A stretch of 41,768 nt of DNA from an uncultured Pluralibacter sp. (lineage in GTDB: Bacteria; Pseudomonadota; Gammaproteobacteria; Enterobacterales; Enterobacteriaceae): NCBI RefSeq assembly GCF_913775985.1, contig NZ_CAJYMB010000023.1, positions 1 to 41,768 on the forward strand, given 5' to 3'. A model generated the notes under the pieces. It was not told where the DNA came from. It was given only the letters and a program-made list of their open reading frames with translations, and made no database searches. The translations under genes and the position numbers were made by a program. Position 1 is the first letter of the stretch. Each line of letters opens with the position of its first letter. Positions 9,134 to 18,891 of the stretch are shown here, piece by piece.

Positions 9134-9392
9134 GTGATAGTGTCCCAGCCTTATTAAAACGGCTTAAAAAATGTTCAGGGGTGATTCCAGGTTGCGCGAG
9201 ATTATAGAGATTTGACGCACTAAAAACCAGTGTTTAACGGCTTTGCCGGCAGTTTTTGCTGCCCTCTGGCTACAACAAGGGGCAGAAAGTGGTATTCTCA
9301 AACCCATCGTGCAAAACGGGTTTCAGGCCCGTTTGTATCTGCTAACCCATTAGCTGCAAGCGCTTTTGCAGCAAGCCCGAAGGAGACTTACC

Positions 9393-10850
9393 GTGTCTGA
9401 ACTGTCTCAGCTTTCCCCCCAGCCGCTGTGGGATATTTTTGCCAAAATCTGCTCCATTCCGCATCCTTCCCACCACGAACAGGCGCTTGCCGAACACATT
9501 ATGGGCTGGGCGAAAGAGAAAGGGCTGCACGCCGAACGCGATAAGGTCGGCAACATTCTGATCCGCAAAGCGGCGACCGCAGGTTTTGAGAATCTCACCC
9601 CGGTAGCGCTGCAGGCGCACCTCGACATGGTTCCGCAGAAAAATAACGATACCGTTCACGACTTCACTAAAGACCCGATTCAGCCCTACATCGACGGCGA
9701 GTGGGTAAAAGCGCGCGGCACGACGCTGGGCGCCGATAACGGTATCGGGATGGCGTCCGCGCTGGCGGTGCTGGCAGACGACAACGTCGAGCACGGCCCG
9801 CTGGAAGTGCTGCTGACCATGACCGAAGAGACCGGCATGGACGGCGCGTTTGGCCTGCAGGCCAACTGGCTGCAGTCCGACATCCTGATCAACACCGACT
9901 CTGAAGAAGAAGGCGAGATCTACATGGGCTGCGCCGGCGGTATCGACTTTACCAGCACTCTGTCGCTCTCTCGCGAAGCGGTGCCGGCAGGCTTCGAAAC
10001 CTTTACCCTGACGCTGAAAGGCCTGAAAGGCGGCCACTCCGGCGGCGACATCCATTTAGGGCTGGGCAATGCCAACAAGCTGCTGGTGCGCTTTCTGGCA
10101 ACCCGCGACGCCGGGCTGGATCTGCGCCTGGTAGACTTTAACGGCGGTACCCTGCGTAACGCCATTCCGCGCGAAGCCTTCACCACCTTTGCCGTGCCTG
10201 CCGCCAAAGCCGCCGAGCTGAAAGCGCAGGTTGCCGACTACCTGGCGGTGCTGAAAAACGAGCTGGCCGAGAAAGAGAAAAACCTGAACCTGGTGCTGGA
10301 AGCAGCCGCAGCAAACCGCGGCGCGCTGACTGCCGCCTGCCGCGACGCGTTTGTCCGCCTGCTGAACGCCACGCCTAACGGCGTGATCCGCAACTCCGAC
10401 GTGGCGAAAGGCGTGGTGGAAACCTCCCTGAACATCGGCGTGGTGACCATGCACGAGGATAAAGTAGAGATCAACTGCCTGATCCGCTCCCTGATCGACA
10501 GCGGTAAAGAGTACGTGGTGAGCATGCTGGAATCTCTCGGCAAGCTGGCCGGCGCGCAGACCACGCCGAAAGGCGGCTACCCGGGCTGGCAGCCGGATGC
10601 CCACTCACCGGTAATGCAGCTGGTGCGTGAAACCTACCAGCGCCTGTTCGACAAAACGCCGAACATTCAGGTGATCCACGCCGGTCTGGAATGCGGCCTG
10701 TTCAAAAAGCCGTACCCGAACATGGATATGGTCTCCATCGGGCCAACCATTACCGGCCCGCACTCTCCGGACGAGCAGGTTCACATCGCCAGCGTAGGCC
10801 AGTACTGGACGCTGCTGACTGAACTGCTGAAATCTATCCCGGCGAAATAA
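9393..10850 (+). CDS. pepD: Aminoacyl-histidine dipeptidase (peptidase D, carnosinase-like)
   Basis: Cytosolic M20-family metallopeptidase that hydrolyses dipeptides, especially Xaa-His. The start is taken as GTG at 9393 rather than any upstream codon because AGGAG at 9381-9385 is well spaced and the product then begins MSELSQLSPQPLWDIF and has 485 residues, the E. coli length. Metal-binding segments are visible: QAHLDMVP (His about 76), GADNGIGMA, TEETGMDG, NTDSEEEGE and a C-terminal HAGLECG with GPTITGPHSPDE. A GC-rich hairpin follows the stop. Confidence 0.97.
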   Translation: MSELSQLSPQPLWDIFAKICSIPHPSHHEQALAEHIMGWAKEKGLHAERDKVGNILIRKAATAGFENLTPVALQAHLDMVPQKNNDTVHDFTKDPIQPYIDGEWVKARGTTLGADNGIGMASALAVLADDNVEHGPLEVLLTMTEETGMDGAFGLQANWLQSDILINTDSEEEGEIYMGCAGGIDFTSTLSLSREAVPAGFETFTLTLKGLKGGHSGGDIHLGLGNANKLLVRFLATRDAGLDLRLVDFNGGTLRNAIPREAFTTFAVPAAKAAELKAQVADYLAVLKNELAEKEKNLNLVLEAAAANRGALTAACRDAFVRLLNATPNGVIRNSDVAKGVVETSLNIGVVTMHEDKVEINCLIRSLIDSGKEYVVSMLESLGKLAGAQTTPKGGYPGWQPDAHSPVMQLVRETYQRLFDKTPNIQVIHAGLECGLFKKPYPNMDMVSIGPTITGPHSPDEQVHIASVGQYWTLLTELLKSIPAK

Positions 10851-10860
10851 TCCCGCCCTT

Positions 10861-10883
10861 CAGGCCGCGCAACGCGCGGCCTG
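10861..10883 (+). terminator. Probable terminator after pepD
   Basis: Perfect 9-base GC-rich stem CAGGCCGCG / CGCGGCCTG with a 5-base loop, starting 10 bases past the pepD stop and followed by CTTCTTTC. The U-tract is imperfect. Confidence 0.6.
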
Positions 10884-10934
10884 CTTCTTTCATGCCCGCC
10901 ATACTTTACGCTACCTGCAACACGGTGTTATCGC

Positions 10935-11996
10935 TTAAATCCCCAGCAGCAGCTGCCGCTCTATCTGCGGATCGAGCAGCGTCACGTGCAGCCCTACCAG
11001 GCGTACTCCGCGCCCTGCCCGCCGCTCCTCCCAGGTTTTGCGCGCCGTGGCGATCAGATCGTCCCGGTTGAGCTTCGGCCAGACGTGCTCCTGGGTGGTG
11101 AGCTGAAAATCGTTAAATTTGAGCTTCACGCCCTGGCGGGCGATCAGCAGATCCGGCTTAACCTGACCGAGCCGCCGCTCCAGCTCGGGATAAAGCTGCT
11201 CGATAATGATGGTTTCGCAGGCTTCCCAGTCGTGAATATCCTCCGCCAGCGTGCGCTCCACGCCGACAGATTTGCGCAGCCGCTCGCTGTTGATCTCCCG
11301 ATCGTCAATGCCGTTGCTGCGCTCCCACAGCACGCGGCCAAATTTGCCAAAGCGGCGCAGCAGCATCGCCAGATCGCTGTTCTGCACGTCTTCGCAGGTG
11401 CGCAGGCCCATGCTTTCCAGCTTTGCCGCCGAGACTTTCCCCACGCCGGGAATTTTCGCCAGCGGCAGAGTTCGAATAAAGTCGGGCAGCGTTTCCGGGG
11501 TGATTACGTACTGGCCGTTGGGCTTGTTGAGATCGGAGGCAATTTTCGCGGCGAACTTGATTGGCGCGATACCGGCGGAGGCGGTCAGGTGCAGCTCGTC
11601 GCTGATGGTCTGGCGGATCTCCCGGGCAATCAGGGTGGCCGAGCCGTGGCAGTGTTCGCTGTCGGTGACATCAAGATAGGCTTCATCCAGGGAGAGCGGT
11701 TCGATGCGCGAGGTGTAACGGGAGAAGATTTCGCGGATGTGGCTGGAGGCCTCTTTATAAGCTTCAAAGCGCCCGGGAAGCAGCGTCAGGTGCGGGCAGA
11801 GCTTTAGGGCAGTGGCAGTGGGCATGGCGCTGCGCACGCCGAACTTGCGCGCCGGGTAGTTGGCGGTGCTGATGACGCCCCGCCGCTCGCGGCTGCCGCC
11901 AATGGCGAGCGGAATGTCGCGCAGGGCCGGATTATCCCGCATCTCAACCGCGGCAAAAAAGCAGTCCATATCGACATGGATAATTTTGCGCATCAT
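10935..11996 (-). CDS. dinB: DNA polymerase IV (Y-family, SOS translesion polymerase)
   Basis: Error-prone polymerase that bypasses damaged bases. The product starts [20 protein letters not shown]; the second ATG (11993) gives 352 residues, close to the 351 of E. coli. The Y-family motifs are present: HVDMDCFFA with catalytic Asp, the [10 protein letters not shown] segment with catalytic Asp-Glu, and the little-finger domain ending [12 protein letters not shown]. The last residues (QLLLGI) match the C-terminal beta-clamp-binding motif seen in E. coli (QLVLGL). A LexA-type box lies just upstream. Convergent with pepD. Confidence 0.97.
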   Translation of the reverse strand: MMRKIIHVDMDCFFAAVEMRDNPALRDIPLAIGGSRERRGVISTANYPARKFGVRSAMPTATALKLCPHLTLLPGRFEAYKEASSHIREIFSRYTSRIEPLSLDEAYLDVTDSEHCHGSATLIAREIRQTISDELHLTASAGIAPIKFAAKIASDLNKPNGQYVITPETLPDFIRTLPLAKIPGVGKVSAAKLESMGLRTCEDVQNSDLAMLLRRFGKFGRVLWERSNGIDDREINSERLRKSVGVERTLAEDIHDWEACETIIIEQLYPELERRLGQVKPDLLIARQGVKLKFNDFQLTTQEHVWPKLNRDDLIATARKTWEERRAGRGVRLVGLHVTLLDPQIERQLLLGI

Positions 11997-12013
11997 ACTC
12001 TCCCGGCAAATAC

Positions 12014-12029
12014 CTGGTTAAGTATACAG
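12014..12029 (-). promoter_or_regulatory. LexA-binding site (SOS box) of dinB
   Basis: The dinB-coding strand reads CTGTATACTTAACCAG, i.e. CTGT-N8-CCAG, one base off the CTGT-N8-ACAG consensus and very close to the known E. coli dinB box. It sits about 18 bases upstream of the dinB start codon. Confidence 0.85.
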
Positions 12030-12179
12030 TTACCCGGTTAATAATGAGAAGTGGGAAATTGATTCAATGCCCGGTACAGCCGCGCGAATAGCCCTCCGCA
12101 ACAGAAAATGCGCTATTGAGCGCCGCAAATATGTAAACCCGTCGCTTGCCGCTTGCGAAAAACTTTGTTGGTGCTAATG

Positions 12180-12209
12180 TGAGCGCTCAAATCAGGATAA
12201 CTCTGATTT
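12180..12209. promoter_or_regulatory. Two overlapping palindromes upstream of dpaA
   Basis: TGAGCGCTCA at 12180-12189 is a perfect 10-base palindrome equal to the core of the symmetric lac-type operator. It overlaps a second inverted repeat, AAATCAG at 12189-12195 and CTGATTT at 12203-12209. They lie 54-83 bases before the dpaA start, where a promoter and operator would be expected. No LacI-family gene is nearby, so the binding protein is unknown. Confidence 0.4.
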
Positions 12210-12262
12210 AGAATGAATTCGCCGTCCCGGCCTCTATCCCGCTTTATCAAGGAACAAGCAGT

Positions 12263-13003
12263 ATGCGCAAAATCGCATTTTTACTTGCGATGCTTCTGAT
12301 CCCGTGCGTCTCCTTCGCCGGTTTGCTGAGCAGTAACCCCACCACCCCGACTGTCAGCAAAGAGTACAAGCAGAAACTGATGGGCTCCCCGGTCTATATT
12401 CAAATCTTCAAAGAAGAGCGCACGCTGGATCTGTACGTCAAGATGGGCGAAACCTACCGCCTGCTCGACAGCTACAAAATCTGCAACTATTCCGGCGGCC
12501 TGGGCCCGAAACAGCGCCAGGGCGATTTCAAATCACCGGAAGGGTTCTATAACGTTACCCGCAGCCAGCTCAAGCCCGACAGCCGCTTCTATAAAGCGAT
12601 TAATATCGGCTTTCCCAACGCCTTCGATCAGGCGCACGGCTATCAGGGTAAATACCTGATGATTCACGGCGCCTGCGTCTCTATCGGCTGCTACGCGATG
12701 ACCGACTCCGGCATTGACGAGATTTTCCAGTTCGTCACCGGCGCGCTGGTGTTCGGCCAGCCGAGCGTGCAGGTCAGCATCTACCCGTTCCGCATGACCG
12801 ACGCCAACATGAAGCGCCACCAGTACTCGTACTACAAAGACTTCTGGGCGCAGCTCAAGCCGGGCTATGACTACTTCGAGCAAACTCACAAGCCGCCGAT
12901 GGTCACGGTGCAGGACGGCCGCTACGTGGTCAGCAAACCGCTGAGCCACGAAGTTCACGGCTCGCTGCTGGTATCAAACTACGCGCTCCCCCAGGCAAAA
13001 TAG
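12263..13003 (+). CDS. dpaA: Peptidoglycan meso-DAP protein amidase (detaches Braun lipoprotein)
   Basis: Formerly yafK. A YkuD-domain (L,D-transpeptidase-fold) hydrolase that cuts the bond between Lpp and peptidoglycan in the periplasm. The 246-residue length equals that of the E. coli protein. A signal peptide occupies about residues 1-19 ([13 protein letters not shown]). The catalytic motif is seen as [14 protein letters not shown] with His135 and Cys143. Start ATG at 12263 follows an AAGGAACAAG site. Its 3' end overlaps the convergent yafJ by 30 bases. Confidence 0.96.
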   Translation: MRKIAFLLAMLLIPCVSFAGLLSSNPTTPTVSKEYKQKLMGSPVYIQIFKEERTLDLYVKMGETYRLLDSYKICNYSGGLGPKQRQGDFKSPEGFYNVTRSQLKPDSRFYKAINIGFPNAFDQAHGYQGKYLMIHGACVSIGCYAMTDSGIDEIFQFVTGALVFGQPSVQVSIYPFRMTDANMKRHQYSYYKDFWAQLKPGYDYFEQTHKPPMVTVQDGRYVVSKPLSHEVHGSLLVSNYALPQAK

Positions 13004-13741
13004 CGCCCACTCGCCCGGCGCGATGCGCTGCCAGTTTTCGTTGCCGGTCAGCGGCTGGGTGGCAATAACCGAGACCACATCATTCGGTGTGGTCTCGCGC
13101 TGAAAGTCGATTTCCACGTCCTGATCCAACAGCTTCGCCACGCCAAACGGCGCCCGCCGGGTTATCCAGTACAGGTTGGTCGAGCAGAACGCCATCACAT
13201 AGCGCCCGTCCGACAGCAGCATGTTAAACACTCCCTTCTCGCGCATCTCTACCGCCAGCGAGGCTATGTATTTAAACACCGCCAGCATATTGCCCGGCGT
13301 GCGCGGATAGCGGCTGGTGAGCTTGTACAGCAGCCAGCAGAACGCCTTTTCGCTGTCGGTCTCGCCTATCGGGCGAAACTGGCCGGTATCCAGCCCCTTG
13401 TAGCCTTTCAGCTGCCCGTTGTGGGCGTAGGTCCAGTTGCGGCCCCACAGCTCGCGGGTAAACGGATGGGTGTTTTCCAGCGCCACTTCGCCGCGGTTGG
13501 CCTGGCGGATGTGGGCCACCACCGAGTGGGATTTGATCGGATACTCCTGCACCAGCCGGGCAATCGGCGACTGAAAGCTGGGCTGCGGATCCTTAAATGT
13601 GCGACAGCCTTTGCCTTCGTAAAAGGTGATCCCCCAGCCGTCTTTATGCGGCCCGGTGCCGCCCCCGCGCTGTACCAGCCCGGAGAAACTAAAGCAGATA
13701 TCGGTTGGCACATTGGCGCTCATCCCGAGCAGTTCGCACAT
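12974..13741 (-). CDS. yafJ: Class II glutamine amidotransferase-like protein YafJ
   Basis: An Ntn-hydrolase-fold protein of 255 residues. Cys2 directly after the initiator Met ([14 protein letters not shown]) would be the catalytic nucleophile after Met removal. [22 protein letters not shown] and [12 protein letters not shown] are the conserved glutaminase segments that bind the gamma-amide and form the oxyanion hole. It has only the glutaminase domain, with no synthase domain, so the acceptor of the ammonia is unknown. Overlaps the convergent dpaA by 30 bases. Confidence 0.92.
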   Translation of the reverse strand: MCELLGMSANVPTDICFSFSGLVQRGGGTGPHKDGWGITFYEGKGCRTFKDPQPSFQSPIARLVQEYPIKSHSVVAHIRQANRGEVALENTHPFTRELWGRNWTYAHNGQLKGYKGLDTGQFRPIGETDSEKAFCWLLYKLTSRYPRTPGNMLAVFKYIASLAVEMREKGVFNMLLSDGRYVMAFCSTNLYWITRRAPFGVAKLLDQDVEIDFQRETTPNDVVSVIATQPLTGNENWQRIAPGEWALFCLGERVV

Positions 13742-13810
13742 ACATCACCTCAGTCACGTTATCGTGCCGGAACTCGCCCGGCGTCAATCAACCACTCAGC
13801 GTTTCAACCA

Positions 13811-14392
13811 CTAGCCCTTCGCCATCTCTTTTTCGATGAGCATGATCAGGATATGGATCACTTTAATATGGATCTCCTGGATGCGATCTGCATAGCCAAA
13901 ATGCGGCACACGTATTTCAACATCCGCAGAACCGTCCATTTTGCCGCCGTCTTTCCCGGTCAGGGTGATGACTTTCATCCCCTGGGCGCGCGCGGCTTCA
14001 ATGGCTTTGATCACGTTGCCGGAGTTGCCGGAGGTTGAGATACCGAGCAGCACATCCCCCGCGCGGCCTACGGACTCCACGTAGCGGGAAAAGACATATT
14101 CGTAGCCGAAATCGTTGCTGACGCAGGAGAGATGGCTGACGTCGGAAATGGCAATCGCCGGGTAGCCCGGACGATTCTCGCGATAGCGCCCGGTCAGCTC
14201 TTCCGCAAAGTGCATCGCGTCGCAGTGGGAGCCGCCGTTGCCGCAGGAGAGCACTTTTCCGCCCGCCTTAAAGCTGTCCGCCAGCAGCACCGCCGCACGC
14301 TGGATAGCGTGGATGTTGGCTTCATCCGCCAGAAATTGCGTCAGGGTTTCCGCGGCTTCATTCAGTTCACTACGAATAAGATCCTGGTACAT
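13811..14392 (-). CDS. gmhA: Sedoheptulose-7-phosphate isomerase (heptose synthesis)
   Basis: Also called lpcA. Converts sedoheptulose-7-phosphate to D-glycero-D-manno-heptose-7-phosphate, the first step toward ADP-heptose for the lipopolysaccharide inner core. The 193-residue SIS-domain protein carries [22 protein letters not shown] and [15 protein letters not shown], matching E. coli GmhA (192 residues) nearly throughout, including the C-terminal [13 protein letters not shown] helix. Its own promoter should lie in the 235 bases shared with divergent fadE. Confidence 0.97.
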   Translation of the reverse strand: MYQDLIRSELNEAAETLTQFLADEANIHAIQRAAVLLADSFKAGGKVLSCGNGGSHCDAMHFAEELTGRYRENRPGYPAIAISDVSHLSCVSNDFGYEYVFSRYVESVGRAGDVLLGISTSGNSGNVIKAIEAARAQGMKVITLTGKDGGKMDGSADVEIRVPHFGYADRIQEIHIKVIHILIMLIEKEMAKG

Positions 14393-14590
14393 GAGGACTG
14401 TCCTTCAGTATTGATTGTTAACCCCAGCAGTGTAACGGATAGCGCCAGCAGCGAGAAGCTGAACCCCGGCTTAACCCGCGCGCTTTTGCGTTTTCTGGCC
14501 CCGGCACGGAGCAACTCTGTGACCTGCGTTGTAATTATTTTGTAAACACATTGCTAAAGAAAATAACATCCACTACAACCATATCATCAC

Positions 14591-14607
14591 AAGTGGTCAG
14601 ACCTCCT
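14591..14607 (+). promoter_or_regulatory. FadR-binding site upstream of fadE
   Basis: AAGTGGTCAGACCTCCT contains the TGGTCNGACC core of the FadR operator and lies 20 bases before the fadE start codon. FadR represses fatty-acid degradation genes until long-chain acyl-CoA is bound, so this is the expected control for fadE. Confidence 0.75.
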
Positions 14608-14627
14608 ACGAGACAGGGAGCTTTTTT

Positions 14628-17072
14628 ATGATGATTTTAAGTATTGTTGCAACGGTCGTATTACTCGGTGCGCTGTTTTATCACCGGGTAAGCCTCCTGC
14701 TCGGTAGCGTTATTCTGCTGGTGTGGACGGCCGCCATGGCGGCCGCCGGCCTGTGGAATGCCTGGCTGCTGCTGCCGCTGGCGATTATCCTGCTGCCGTT
14801 TAATTTCACCCCGATGCGTAAATCGATGATTTCCGCGCCGATGTTCCGCACCTTCCGCAAAGTGATGCCGCCGATGTCGCGCACCGAAAAAGAGGCGATC
14901 GACGCGGGTACCACCTGGTGGGAAGGGGATCTGTTTCAGGGCAATCCGGACTGGAAAAAGCTGCACAGCTATCCCCAGCCGCGCCTGACCGCCGAAGAGC
15001 AGGCGTTTCTTGACGGCCCGGTGGAAGAAGCCTGCCGGATGGCGAACGATTTCCAGATTACCCACGAGCTGGCGGATCTGCCGCCGGAACTGTGGGCCTA
15101 TCTGAAAGAGCACCGCTTCTTCGCGATGATCATTAAGAAAGAGTACGGCGGGCTGGAGTTTTCCGCCTACGCCCAGTCCCGGGTGCTGCAAAAGCTCTCC
15201 GGCGTCTCCGGGATTCTGGCGATCACCGTTGGCGTTCCGAACTCCCTCGGCCCGGGCGAGCTGCTGCAGCACTACGGCACCGACGAGCAGAAAAATCACT
15301 ATCTGCCGCGCCTGGCGCGCGGGCAGGAGATCCCCTGCTTTGCCCTCACCAGCCCGGAAGCGGGTTCTGACGCCGGGGCTATTCCGGATACCGGCGTGGT
15401 GTGCATGGGGGAATGGGAAGGCGAGCAGGTCCTCGGCATGCGCCTGACCTGGAACAAGCGCTACATCACGCTGGCGCCTATCGCCACCGTGCTGGGGCTG
15501 GCGTTTAAGCTCTCCGACCCGGAAAAACTGCTGGGCGGCAGCGAAGAGCTGGGCATCACCTGCGCCCTGATCCCGACCGGCACGCCGGGCGTGGAAATCG
15601 GCCGCCGCCACTTCCCGCTCAACGTGCCGTTCCAGAACGGCCCGACCCGCGGCCAGGATATCTTTGTACCGATTGATTACATCATCGGCGGGCCGAAAAT
15701 GGCCGGACAGGGCTGGCGCATGCTGGTGGAGTGCCTGTCGGTGGGCCGCGGGATCACCCTGCCCTCGAACGCCACTGGCGGTCTGAAATCCGTGGCGATG
15801 GCTACCGGCGCCTATGCGCACATCCGCCGCCAGTTCAAAATCTCTATCGGTAAAATGGAAGGGATTGAAGAGGCGCTGGCGCGCATTGCCGGCAACGCCT
15901 ACGTAATGGACGCGGCAGCGTCACTTATCACCTACGGCATTATGCTCGGTGAAAAACCGGCGGTGCTCTCCGCCATTGTTAAGTACCACTGCACCCACCG
16001 CGGCCAGCGCGCCATTATCGACGCGATGGATATTACCGGCGGCAAAGGCATTATGCTCGGCGAAGGCAACTTCCTCGCCCGCGCCTATCAGGGCGCGCCT
16101 ATCGCTATTACTGTGGAAGGCGCCAATATCCTGACCCGCAGCATGATGATCTTCGGCCAGGGCGCTATTCGCTGTCATCCGTACGTGCTGGAAGAGATGG
16201 CCGCCGCGCAGAATAACGATCTTAACGCCTTCGACAGCCTGCTGTTTAAGCACATCGGCCACGTCGGCAGCAACCTGATGCGCAGCGTCTGGCTCGGCCT
16301 GACCCGCGGTTTGACCAGCGCGTCGCCGACCGGCGATGCAACTAAACGCTACTATCAGCACCTGAACCGCCTCAGCGCCAACCTGGCCCTGCTGTCGGAC
16401 GTGTCGATGGCGGTACTGGGCGGCAGCCTGAAGCGCCGGGAGCGCATCTCCGCGCGCCTCGGCGACGTGCTGAGCCAGCTGTATCTGGCCTCGGCGGTGC
16501 TGAAGCGCTATGACGACGAAGGGCGTAACGAAGCTGATTTATCGCTGGTGCACTGGGGCGTGCAGGATGCACTGAATCAAGCCGAACAGGCGATTGACGA
16601 TCTGCTGCGCAACTTCCCCAACCGCGCCGTCGCCGGGCTGCTGAGCGCGGCTATCTTCCCGACCGGCCGCCACTACGCGGCGCCGTCCGACCGCCTGGAT
16701 CACGCGGTAGCGAAGATCCTGCAAACCCCGGGCGCCACCCGCTCGCGCATCGGCCGCGGCCAGTACCTGACCGCCAGCGAGCACAACCCGGTAGGTCTGC
16801 TGGAAGAGGCGCTGGTTGACGTTATGGCTGCCGATCCTGTCCACCAGCGTATCTGTAAGGAGCTGGGCAAGAACCTGCCGTTCACCCGTCTGGACGAGCT
16901 GGCGCGCAACGCCCTGGCGAAAGGCCTGATTAACCAACAGGAAGCGGATGTGCTGATCAAAGCGGAAACCAGCCGCCTGCGCAGCATTAACGTGGATGAT
17001 TTCGCGCCGGAGGCGCTGGCGACGCAGCCGATAAAGAAGCAGGAGCGCGTGCGGAAAATTGAGGCAGCGTAA
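14628..17072 (+). CDS. fadE: Acyl-CoA dehydrogenase FadE
   Basis: FAD-dependent first step of aerobic fatty-acid beta-oxidation (acyl-CoA to trans-2-enoyl-CoA). The 814-residue product has E. coli FadE length. It starts with two hydrophobic segments (about 3-20 and 25-60), consistent with inner-membrane attachment. The catalytic core follows: [44 protein letters not shown] and [11 protein letters not shown]. The C-terminal domain is the long FadE-specific one and ends KIEAA. A GGGAG site precedes ATG at 14628. Confidence 0.98.
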   Translation: MMILSIVATVVLLGALFYHRVSLLLGSVILLVWTAAMAAAGLWNAWLLLPLAIILLPFNFTPMRKSMISAPMFRTFRKVMPPMSRTEKEAIDAGTTWWEGDLFQGNPDWKKLHSYPQPRLTAEEQAFLDGPVEEACRMANDFQITHELADLPPELWAYLKEHRFFAMIIKKEYGGLEFSAYAQSRVLQKLSGVSGILAITVGVPNSLGPGELLQHYGTDEQKNHYLPRLARGQEIPCFALTSPEAGSDAGAIPDTGVVCMGEWEGEQVLGMRLTWNKRYITLAPIATVLGLAFKLSDPEKLLGGSEELGITCALIPTGTPGVEIGRRHFPLNVPFQNGPTRGQDIFVPIDYIIGGPKMAGQGWRMLVECLSVGRGITLPSNATGGLKSVAMATGAYAHIRRQFKISIGKMEGIEEALARIAGNAYVMDAAASLITYGIMLGEKPAVLSAIVKYHCTHRGQRAIIDAMDITGGKGIMLGEGNFLARAYQGAPIAITVEGANILTRSMMIFGQGAIRCHPYVLEEMAAAQNNDLNAFDSLLFKHIGHVGSNLMRSVWLGLTRGLTSASPTGDATKRYYQHLNRLSANLALLSDVSMAVLGGSLKRRERISARLGDVLSQLYLASAVLKRYDDEGRNEADLSLVHWGVQDALNQAEQAIDDLLRNFPNRAVAGLLSAAIFPTGRHYAAPSDRLDHAVAKILQTPGATRSRIGRGQYLTASEHNPVGLLEEALVDVMAADPVHQRICKELGKNLPFTRLDELARNALAKGLINQQEADVLIKAETSRLRSINVDDFAPEALATQPIKKQERVRKIEAA

Positions 17073-17082
17073 ATAACAATAC

Positions 17083-17102
17083 GGCCGGGCAATGACCCGG
17101 CC
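17083..17102. terminator. Hairpin after fadE
   Basis: Stem GGCCGGG / CCCGGCC with a 6-base loop, 10 bases past the fadE stop. There is no U-run on either side, so by itself it may be an RNA-stabilising hairpin rather than a terminator. Confidence 0.4.
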
Positions 17103-17134
17103 GGCACAACATCACGCAGAATAAGAAACAGCGT

Positions 17135-17163
17135 AAAGCGGAGAGCGTATCTCCGCTTTTTTT
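17135..17163 (+). terminator. Intrinsic terminator between fadE and ivy
   Basis: Perfect 10-base stem AAAGCGGAGA / TCTCCGCTTT with a 5-base loop, followed on the plus strand by a run of T residues to 17163. The A-rich opposite side means it could also serve convergent ivy on the minus strand. Confidence 0.85.
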
Positions 17164-17165
17164 AT

Positions 17166-17609
17166 TCAGAAATTGAACGCGTCCGGGTGGTTTTCCAGGC
17201 TGCCGCTCAGCGCGGAATAAAGAACCGTTTTGCCGTCGATGGACAGCGCGTCGCCGACGTTGAGCCAGGTCAGCGTCTCTTTATCGCTCTTCTCATTCAC
17301 CGCAGAAAAGAGGCCGCTCATGGTCTGGCTCTTCTCGGACCACAGCACCGCCACGCGCTCTGCGGAGCAGTTGTGCGGCTTGCAGGCGCTCAGCACCTGA
17401 TATTCAGTATCGCCAATCTTAACGGTTTTTGCCGGGGTGCTGGTCCCGCCTTTGCTGACCCACGCCGGCAGCTTGTGGCCTTTTACCATTTTGCTGAACG
17501 CCGCTTTGGAGTCTTTATTGGTTGCCAGATCGCTGACGGTAAGGTTATCGGCAGCGAACGCGCCGGCGCTCATCAGCAGTGCGGCTGCGGCAATAATTGT
17601 TTTCTTCAT
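17166..17609 (-). CDS. ivy: Ivy, periplasmic inhibitor of vertebrate C-type lysozyme
   Basis: The start is taken at 17609 (MKKTIIAAAALLMSAGAFAA), because this opens with an ideal signal peptide cleaved after AFA and is preceded by GGGAGA, whereas the longer frame adds a non-signal leader. This gives 147 residues. The key inhibitory loop is seen as ACKPHNCSAERV: two cysteines flank the His that enters the lysozyme active site (CKPHDC in E. coli). Protects peptidoglycan from lysozyme. Convergent with fadE and next to yafV as in E. coli. Confidence 0.95.
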   Translation of the reverse strand: MKKTIIAAAALLMSAGAFAADNLTVSDLATNKDSKAAFSKMVKGHKLPAWVSKGGTSTPAKTVKIGDTEYQVLSACKPHNCSAERVAVLWSEKSQTMSGLFSAVNEKSDKETLTWLNVGDALSIDGKTVLYSALSGSLENHPDAFNF

Positions 17610-17773
17610 TATTTCATTCTCCCTGGGGCAATCGCCCGTTCTCAAGTGTCGATTAAGGGTGGACCCGGAAGGGGTCAATTGCAAATCAGCAAGTTCCGGA
17701 AATGCTTTTTTCTGTCCATTTGCTAAGGTGTTACTGTTACCGACGTACCTCGTAGATTCAGGAGCCCGAAGCC

Positions 17774-18544
17774 GTGTCTGGTTTGAAAATCACCGTATTA
17801 CAGCAGCCCCTGGCCTGGATGGACGGGCCGGCCAACCTTCGCCACTTTGAACGCCAGCTGGAAGATATCGCCGGGCGCGATGTTATCGTCCTGCCGGAAA
17901 TGTTTACCACCGGCTTTGCCATGGAGGCCGCCGGGCAGTCGCTGCCGGAAGAGGAGGTGATTGCGTGGATGCGCGACAGGGCGCGCCAGACCGGCGCGCT
18001 GATTGCGGGTAGCGCGGCGCTGCAAAGCGAGCGCGGCCCGGTGAACCGCTTCCTGCTGGTTGAGCCGGAGGGCATCGTCCACCGCTACGATAAGCGCCAC
18101 CTGTTTCGGATGGCCGATGAACACCAGCACTACCGGGCGGGCACCGAACGGGTGGTAATAACCTGGCGCGGTTGGCGCATCCTGCCGCTGGTGTGCTACG
18201 ACCTGCGTTTCCCGGTGTGGTCCCGCAATCATAATGATTATGATCTGATCCTGTATGTCGCCAACTGGCCCGCGCCGCGTTCGCTGCACTGGCAGGCGCT
18301 GCTGCTGGCCCGCGCCATTGAAAACCAAGCCTGGGTCGTCGGCTGCAATCGCGTCGGCACCGACGGTAACGGCCACCACTACCGGGGCGACAGCCGGATC
18401 GTGAATCCGCAGGGCGACATTATTGCCGCCGCCGAAGCGCATAAGGCAACGCGCCTTGATGCCGAGCTGTCGCTGGCGGCGCTGCAAGAGTATCGCGAGA
18501 AGTTTCCGGCCTGGCAGGACGCGGATCCGTTTAGGCTGGGCTGA
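17774..18544 (+). CDS. yafV: Omega-amidase YafV (nitrilase superfamily)
   Basis: Hydrolyses omega-amides of 2-oxo acids such as 2-oxoglutaramate. The start is GTG at 17774 with AGGAG at 17760-17764. The 256-residue protein has the nitrilase catalytic triad in the expected places: Glu42 in VLPEMF, Lys107 in YDKRHLF and Cys141 in VCYDLRFP. Length and sequence match E. coli YafV closely. It ends 11 bases from the convergent hpxT gene and so marks the border between conserved backbone and the purine-degradation cluster. An unrelated role in the hpx pathway is not indicated. Confidence 0.93.
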   Translation: MSGLKITVLQQPLAWMDGPANLRHFERQLEDIAGRDVIVLPEMFTTGFAMEAAGQSLPEEEVIAWMRDRARQTGALIAGSAALQSERGPVNRFLLVEPEGIVHRYDKRHLFRMADEHQHYRAGTERVVITWRGWRILPLVCYDLRFPVWSRNHNDYDLILYVANWPAPRSLHWQALLLARAIENQAWVVGCNRVGTDGNGHHYRGDSRIVNPQGDIIAAAEAHKATRLDAELSLAALQEYREKFPAWQDADPFRLG

Positions 18545-18555
18545 GCGTCGGCCGC

Positions 18556-18891
18556 TCACGATCCCCGATAGGTTGACCAGCCCCAGGGCGCTATCAAAAA
18601 CGGCAGATGGTAGTGCTCCCCGCTGCGGGGCAGCGTAACGTCGATCTGCGCTACCGGATAAAGCGTCTCCCGCCCGCCGCGCGCAAACCACTCGCCAATC
18701 AATGCCGAAAGCCGGTAGCGCCCCGCCGGCAGCGGCGCGTCGTACAGGGACGGTACCCGGCCATCGGCGCTGGTGGCGTGCTCGCCGAGCAGCCGCCAGC
18801 CGTCGGCACTCTCCTGCTCCAGCCGGACGATAATTCCCGCGCCCGGCTTGCCGAGGGAGGTATCCAGAATATGGGTTGAAATATGGCTCAT
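18556..18891 (-). CDS. hpxT: 5-hydroxyisourate hydrolase (transthyretin-like)
   Basis: Hydrolyses 5-hydroxyisourate, the product of urate oxidation, to OHCU. The 111-residue protein has the signature ends of the family: STHILDTSLGKPG with His7, Arg45 in ADGRVPSL, His95 in HYHLPFL, and the diagnostic C-terminal tetrapeptide YRGS. Its ATG overlaps the stop of the upstream amidohydrolase-decarboxylase gene as ATGA (18888-18891), so translation is probably coupled. Last gene of the hpxJ-hpxK/Q-hpxT operon. No urate-oxidising enzyme is present in the window. Confidence 0.95.
   Translation of the reverse strand: MSHISTHILDTSLGKPGAGIIVRLEQESADGWRLLGEHATSADGRVPSLYDAPLPAGRYRLSALIGEWFARGGRETLYPVAQIDVTLPRSGEHYHLPFLIAPWGWSTYRGS

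Noticed and set aside
17774..18544. YafV as part of the hpx pathway
   Set aside because: It is a conserved backbone gene next to ivy in E. coli, which lacks hpx; adjacency here is coincidental.
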